Assembly (NCBI GenBank): GCA_019240175.1
Contig: JAFAYS010000707.1
Span: forward strand, 1 to 8,623
DNA: 8,623 bases
Reading direction: 5' to 3'
Source of the DNA: Chloroflexota bacterium
Lineage (GTDB): Bacteria > Chloroflexota > Chloroflexia > Chloroflexales > Kallotenuaceae
Made by a program: the position numbers and the translations under genes
Notes under the pieces: model-generated
Seen by the model: only the letters and a program-made list of their open reading frames with translations
What the model was told of the DNA's origin: nothing
Database searches by the model: none
Part shown: piece by piece, positions 5,232 to 8,623 of the stretch
Numbering within the stretch: position 1 is the first letter of the stretch
Layout of the letters: each line of letters starts with the position of its first letter

Positions 5232-6131
5232 TTATCCTGCCTGCTCCACCAGCGAGCGCACGCCGCGCTTACGCACGGCCTCAATGTCGTCCTGATACTT
5301 GAGGATCGCGCCCAGCGTGTCGTCAACCGTCTCCACATCCAGCGCCGTACGATCCAGCGCCGTCAGCGCCGCCACCCAGTCCAGCGTCTCGGCGATACCA
5401 GGCAGCTTATACAGATCCATCTTGCGCAGCTCATGCACAAACGCCACGACTTGGCGGCTCAGCCGCTCGTCGATGTCGGGAACGCGGGCGTGGACAATCT
5501 CGATCTCCTTCTGGATCGACGGATAATCGATCCAGTGGTAGAGGCAGCGCCGCTTGAGCGCATCGTGGATCTCGCGCGTGCGATTCGAGGTGAGCACCAC
5601 GACCGGCGGCTGTTCGGCGGCGATCGTGCCGATCTCGGGGATCGAGATCTGAAAATCGCTCAGCACCTCAAGCAAAAAAGCCTCGAACTCGTCGTCGGCG
5701 CGATCCAACTCGTCGACCAGCAGCACCGGCGGCGGCTGATCCGCACTTGGCTCAATTGCTTGGAGCAGCGGGCGCTTGAGCAGAAACTCGGGGCCGAAAA
5801 TATCGTGGATCGCGCGATCTTTGGACTCGCCCTCCAGCTCGGCAGCGCGCAGATAGAGCATCTGGCGGGGAAAATTCCACTCATAGACCGCCGTGGAAAC
5901 ATCAAGACCCTCGTAGCACTGAAGACGGATCAGCCGCGTGCCCAGCAGCTGCGCCAGCACCTTGGCGATCTCGGTCTTACCGACGCCGGCCTCGCCTTCA
6001 AGGAGCAGCGGCTTGTTCAGCTTGAGCCCAAGATACACCGCCGTCGCCAGTGAGCGATCGGCGACATAGGCGCGCGTCGTCAATGCGGCTTGCAGCTCGT
6101 CGATCGATGAGAAGGTTGGCAACACAGGCAT
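5232..6131 (-). CDS. MoxR-type AAA+ ATPase, CoxD-like
   Basis: A 299-aa MoxR-family AAA+ ATPase, expected to form a cytoplasmic ring and, with a VWA partner, to remodel or load a metal cofactor into a client enzyme (CoxD role in CO dehydrogenase maturation). Walker A is GEAGVGKT at 46-53, Walker B is VLLVDELDRA at 136-145, sensor 1 is LTSNRTR at 180-186, and a candidate arginine finger lies in ALKRRC at 191-196. The blocks LQCYEGLD (70-77) and EWNFPRQMLYLRAAE (84-98) are characteristic of the CoxD-like branch. ATG 6131 was chosen because GGAAGGGA precedes it by 6 bases and MPVLPTF is a typical start; an ATG at 6176 would add 15 atypical residues. It is the first gene of the minus-strand group; its VWA partner lies downstream after two small genes. 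The client is not in the window. Confidence 0.88.
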   Translation of the reverse strand: MPVLPTFSSIDELQAALTTRAYVADRSLATAVYLGLKLNKPLLLEGEAGVGKTEIAKVLAQLLGTRLIRLQCYEGLDVSTAVYEWNFPRQMLYLRAAELEGESKDRAIHDIFGPEFLLKRPLLQAIEPSADQPPPVLLVDELDRADDEFEAFLLEVLSDFQISIPEIGTIAAEQPPVVVLTSNRTREIHDALKRRCLYHWIDYPSIQKEIEIVHARVPDIDERLSRQVVAFVHELRKMDLYKLPGIAETLDWVAALTALDRTALDVETVDDTLGAILKYQDDIEAVRKRGVRSLVEQAG

Positions 6132-6291
6132 AGCATGTCCCTTCCAGGTACGGACGCCACAGCGCGCCCGGCGCATCTTTCTTTATCGTACCACGATCGA
6201 TGAAACAGCCGGGCCACAGACCGATCGTCACCGAACCACAACCAGCACTGAAACCACCAGCATCTATGCTGGGAACTACAGAACTAGACTT

Positions 6292-6411
6292 TCATCCGAT
6301 CGCTTGCAGCAACGGTGCCAAGCTTTCTCGCGCCCCAAGCACGGCACGCTCCACCAGCTTTTCAACGACCTGTGCCCGCGCGTTGAATCCCAGCGATCGG
6401 CTGATCAGCAT
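6292..6411 (-). pseudogene. Possible C-terminal gene remnant (39 codons)
   Basis: From an ATG at 6411 the minus strand reads 39 codons ending in TGA, including GFNARAQVVEKLVERAVLG and ESLAPLLQAIG. Most third positions are G or C, as in real genes of this genome, and the residues would form one amphipathic helical segment. There is no ribosome-binding site, the frame upstream of the ATG is not protein-like, and it is closed by a stop at about 6460. I do not recognise the family. It could be the tail of a gene lost by deletion, a very small protein, or chance. Confidence 0.2.
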
Positions 6412-6446
6412 GATTGGAAGCGCCACGCAGCCACAGCCTGAGCGTA

Positions 6447-6465
6447 TGTCACCATTTTGTCACCA
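6447..6465 (+). promoter_or_regulatory. Operator-like direct repeat upstream of the ABC operon
   Basis: TGTCACCA occurs at 6447-6454 and 6458-6465, an exact 8-mer repeat with an 11-bp period, ending 35 bases before the ATG. The spacing and the TGTCA core match the layout of an enterobacterial PhoB box (CTGTCAT repeated every 11 bp), but other response regulators also bind such repeats. No good -10 follows; GATGTT at 6478-6483 is the best candidate. This differs in core sequence from the CTTAA repeats near phoX. Confidence 0.35.
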
Positions 6466-6500
6466 CCCTGGAACCGGGATGTTACCCCGTAGGAGAGCAT

Positions 6501-8429
6501 ATGTCGATTGTGCTTGAACATCTGAGCAAGCGCTACGAAGGTCATCCAGTTGTTAATAACACCTCACTAGAGATCGCCAATGGCGAGTTCTTCGTGCTGC
6601 TCGGGCCGAGCGGTAGCGGCAAGAGCACGGTGCTGCGGATGATCGCCGGGCTGACGGGGATCGACCAGGGCCGCGTGCTGCTCAATGGCCGCGACGTTAC
6701 GCATCTCCCGCCGCAGCAGCGCAACGTCGGCTTTGTGTTTCAGCAGTACGCGCTGTTTCGGCACATGACTGTCGCCGACAACATCGAGTTTGCGCTGCGC
6801 ATCCGCAAAGTTGCCGCCGCCGAGCGTCGCCGCAAGCGCGACGAGCTGCTGGATCTGGTTGGCCTGGCCGGCCTCGGCAGTCGCATGCCGCACCAGCTTT
6901 CGGGCGGACAGCAGCAGCGCGTGGCCCTGGCGCGGGCGCTAGCTCACCAGCCGGCGGTGCTGCTGCTCGACGAGCCGTTCGGCGCGCTGGATGCCAAGAT
7001 TCGCACCGAGCTGCGCCGGACGCTGCGGCAGATCCAGCAGGAGCTGGGCACCACCACGATCTTTGTCACCCACGACCAAGAGGAGGCTTTCGAGCTTGCC
7101 GATCGGCTGGGCGTGATGAACGTGGGGCGTTTGCTGGAAGTCGGGCCGCCGACCGAGCTGTACCAGCGGCCTCAGACCGAGTTCGTGGCGACCTTTTTGG
7201 GCACAGCCAATCTGCTGCTTGGCGAGTGCACCGCCGAGGGGGTGCGCGTGGGGCCGCTGCAATTTCCGCTTGAGACCGAGGCCCAACAGGTCAGCACACC
7301 GCAGCGGGTGCAGGTGCTTTTCCGGCCCGAGGATGTTGCGCTGCTGCCGACGTCACAGCCGCCCACAGGCGCAACCCTAGGCCAGGCGGAGATCGAGCAG
7401 ATCACCTTTGTCGGCTCGTTCGAGCGGCTGCGACTGCGGCTGCCACCGCTGCCCGGCGTTCGTCCGCTGGCCCCGGCAGCGCCGTTCGGCAGCGACACGA
7501 TTCTGGTCGAGGCGGCGCGCACGCAAGATCAGGCGCGCACCTTGCCGCTGGCAGCCGGCGATCAGGTCTGGGTTGGTGTGCGGCGTATTCACGCACTGAC
7601 GCATCCCGGCCTGAACATGCTGATCGTCACCGACGAGGCGACCACGGCATCGCCGGCGCTGTCGATGGGCGGTCAGCTGGCACGCATGGCTCACGCCCGC
7701 ACCACGCTGCTGGGCTACGGCAAGAACACCGCCAGCTTGCAGCAGCAGCTTCAGACCGCCCGCGAGCAGCTAGGCAGCGGCCTGCCCGCGCTCGACACGA
7801 TCACTGCGACCGAGCCGCCCGCGATCGCCGTGACCCGCGTGACCGAGCGCGAGCCCTACGATCTGGTGATCCTGGGCGTCACCAACCAGCCCGACGTTGA
7901 GCTGGCCGAGCAGATCCTTCAGTCGGGCGAACATCATCTGCTGCTGGTGCCGCGCCCACAGCCCACGCCAACCCGCCTGCTGATCTGCGTCGCCAGCGGC
8001 GAGCCCGGCAAAGAAGATGTGCTCTTCGCCGGTCGTCTGGCGCGGCATCTGGGAGCCGAGGCAACGCTGCTCTCGGTCGTGCCGCCGGGCGACAACCACG
8101 CGCAGGATTGCGAGCGCGCCGAGCGCTTCCTGACGGCAGGTGCCAGAACACTGGCGACGCTGGGCATCACCGCTCAGACGACGATCCGGGCCGGCCAAGT
8201 TCGCGACGAGATCCTCGCCGAGATGCGCGAGGGCGGCTACGATCTGCTGGTGCTTGGCTCGCCGCTCAGCAGCCGTGACGGACGCGCCGCACTGGTCGGC
8301 GTGGTAGGCCAACTCCTGAGCCAGGCAACCGAACATCCCGTGCTGATCGTCCGCTCGCGCTATGCGTCGGCGGCAGCGCGTGTTTCTACATCCAACCGCG
8401 CAACTAAGTTAGAGGAGATCCTCCGATGA
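6501..8429 (+). CDS. CysA-type ABC transporter ATPase fused to UspA-like domains
   Basis: A 642-aa fusion protein. Residues 1-235 are an importer ATPase of the CysA/PotA/MalK class: Walker A GPSGSGKST (35-43), Q-loop FVFQQYALF (78-86), signature LSGGQQQR (133-140), Walker B VLLLDEP (153-159), D-loop GALD (161-164) and H-loop His191, all intact. The segment NVGFVFQQYALFRHMT is most like sulfate/molybdate-type CysA. A TOBE-like regulatory region follows (about 240-380). Residues about 384-485 and 490-620 look like two universal-stress-protein (UspA) folds; the second is the clearer (RLLICVASG, DLLVLGSP, HPVLIVRS), and in both the glycine-rich ATP loop is degenerate. CysA proteins usually end near 350 aa, so about 260 residues are extra. 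AGGAG lies 5 bases before ATG 6501. It overlaps the next gene by ATGA, which implies translational coupling. Substrate is uncertain: sulfate, molybdate, phosphonate or another oxyanion is possible. Confidence 0.85.
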   Translation: MSIVLEHLSKRYEGHPVVNNTSLEIANGEFFVLLGPSGSGKSTVLRMIAGLTGIDQGRVLLNGRDVTHLPPQQRNVGFVFQQYALFRHMTVADNIEFALRIRKVAAAERRRKRDELLDLVGLAGLGSRMPHQLSGGQQQRVALARALAHQPAVLLLDEPFGALDAKIRTELRRTLRQIQQELGTTTIFVTHDQEEAFELADRLGVMNVGRLLEVGPPTELYQRPQTEFVATFLGTANLLLGECTAEGVRVGPLQFPLETEAQQVSTPQRVQVLFRPEDVALLPTSQPPTGATLGQAEIEQITFVGSFERLRLRLPPLPGVRPLAPAAPFGSDTILVEAARTQDQARTLPLAAGDQVWVGVRRIHALTHPGLNMLIVTDEATTASPALSMGGQLARMAHARTTLLGYGKNTASLQQQLQTAREQLGSGLPALDTITATEPPAIAVTRVTEREPYDLVILGVTNQPDVELAEQILQSGEHHLLLVPRPQPTPTRLLICVASGEPGKEDVLFAGRLARHLGAEATLLSVVPPGDNHAQDCERAERFLTAGARTLATLGITAQTTIRAGQVRDEILAEMREGGYDLLVLGSPLSSRDGRAALVGVVGQLLSQATEHPVLIVRSRYASAAARVSTSNRATKLEEILR

Positions 8430-8623
8430 GCAAACGTATCACCACACTTCTGCTGATGTTGATCCTGTCGAGCATACTGGTAGCCTGTGGCGGTGGAGCC
8501 GGCACCGACAGCACCGGCACCGAGCCCCAGGCCAGCACTGCCGCCAGCGCCGCACCCGAGGCCAGCGCCAGCGCCGCACCTGCCGCAAGCTCTGCCGGAA
8601 CAGATGCTTCCTCCGCGCCAGCA
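8426..8623 (+). CDS. Lipoprotein, probable ABC substrate-binding protein (partial)
   Basis: The first 66 codons of a gene running off the right edge. A lipoprotein signal is clear: basic MSKR, a hydrophobic core, and lipobox LVAC with Cys21, followed by GGG. Residues 25-66 are a low-complexity Ala/Ser/Thr/Gly/Pro linker, as in many membrane-anchored binding proteins of Gram-positive-like and Chloroflexota cells. AGAGGAG (8411-8417) precedes the ATG by 8 bases. The ATGA overlap with the ATPase gene indicates a transporter operon, so a solute-binding component is the best guess. The diagnostic ligand-binding domain is outside the window, so its substrate cannot be read. Confidence 0.7.
   Translation, partial: MSKRITTLLLMLILSSILVACGGGAGTDSTGTEPQASTAASAAPEASASAAPAASSAGTDASSAPA

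Larger units (their letters stand above)
6132..6500. other. Divergent intergenic region, moxR/ABC operon
   Basis: This 369-base spacer has to hold the promoters of both flanking operons. TACGAT followed by AAAG on the minus strand (6190-6185) is a weak -10 candidate for moxR, without a recognisable -35. A TGTCACCA direct repeat (6447-6465) and a Shine-Dalgarno (AGGAG, 6491-6495) serve the ABC gene. A codon-biased minus-strand stretch at 6292-6411 may be a gene remnant. An open plus-strand frame at 6200-6517 has no ribosome-binding site and no protein-like composition, so it is not called. Confidence 0.55.

Noticed and set aside
6200..6517. A 105-codon plus-strand open frame in the moxR/ABC spacer
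   Set aside because: No ribosome-binding site, no recognisable composition or motif, and it overlaps the start and the operator-like repeat of the ABC gene.
1067..7828. GCGATCGC octamers (1067-1074, 3896-3903, 7821-7828), resembling the cyanobacterial HIP1 repeat
   Set aside because: Only three copies, all inside coding regions rich in GATC and CG; too few to claim a genome-wide repeat or a cyanobacterial origin.

Overview
The window is GC-rich (about 60% or more outside one island). It looks like an accessory-leaning stretch of a Chloroflexota chromosome. That assignment is an inference from style: a CoxD/CoxE-type MoxR-VWA pair, a short Tat-exported PhoX-family protein, an ABC ATPase fused to universal-stress-protein domains, and a lipoprotein whose lipobox is followed by a long Ala/Ser/Gly/Thr linker. 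No rRNA, tRNA or CRISPR was seen.

Layout from left to right. (1) 67-1158, minus: a THUMP-type RNA N2-guanine methyltransferase of the Trm14/THUMPD3 kind. (2) 1159-1650: a 490-base intergenic region with two CTTAA-type direct-repeat pairs that resemble Pho boxes, each followed by a -10-like hexamer, and an intrinsic terminator between them. (3) 1651-3009, plus: a PhoX-family (DUF839) phosphatase-like protein with a twin-arginine signal. Its start is set by a strong Shine-Dalgarno sequence before a GTG. (4) 3028-3061: a hairpin between convergent genes; its left arm repeats the terminator arm upstream of phoX. (5) 3062-6131, minus: MoxR ATPase, UPF0175 protein, DUF559 nuclease-like protein and VWA (CoxE-like) protein, in order of transcription. 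MoxR and VWA are normally adjacent partners; here about 1 kb separates them, holding the two small genes, a heptamer tandem repeat and REP-like repeats. The DUF559 gene is AT-rich (about 40% GC) and is enclosed by a perfect 16-bp inverted repeat. (6) 6132-6500: a divergent intergenic region with an 11-bp-period TGTCACCA direct repeat and a possible protein remnant on the minus strand. (7) 6501-8429, plus: a CysA-type ABC ATPase fused to two UspA-like domains, overlapping by ATGA with (8) a lipoprotein start at 8426 that runs off the window and is probably the transporter's binding protein.

Two themes stand out. phoX sits behind what looks like phosphate-starvation control, and the ABC operon has an operator-like repeat with the same 11-bp period but a different core. 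The MoxR/VWA chaperone-like pair has apparently been invaded by a repeat-bounded DUF559 cassette. The most unusual items are that cassette, the transporter-USP fusion, and the short promoter-terminator unit upstream of phoX.
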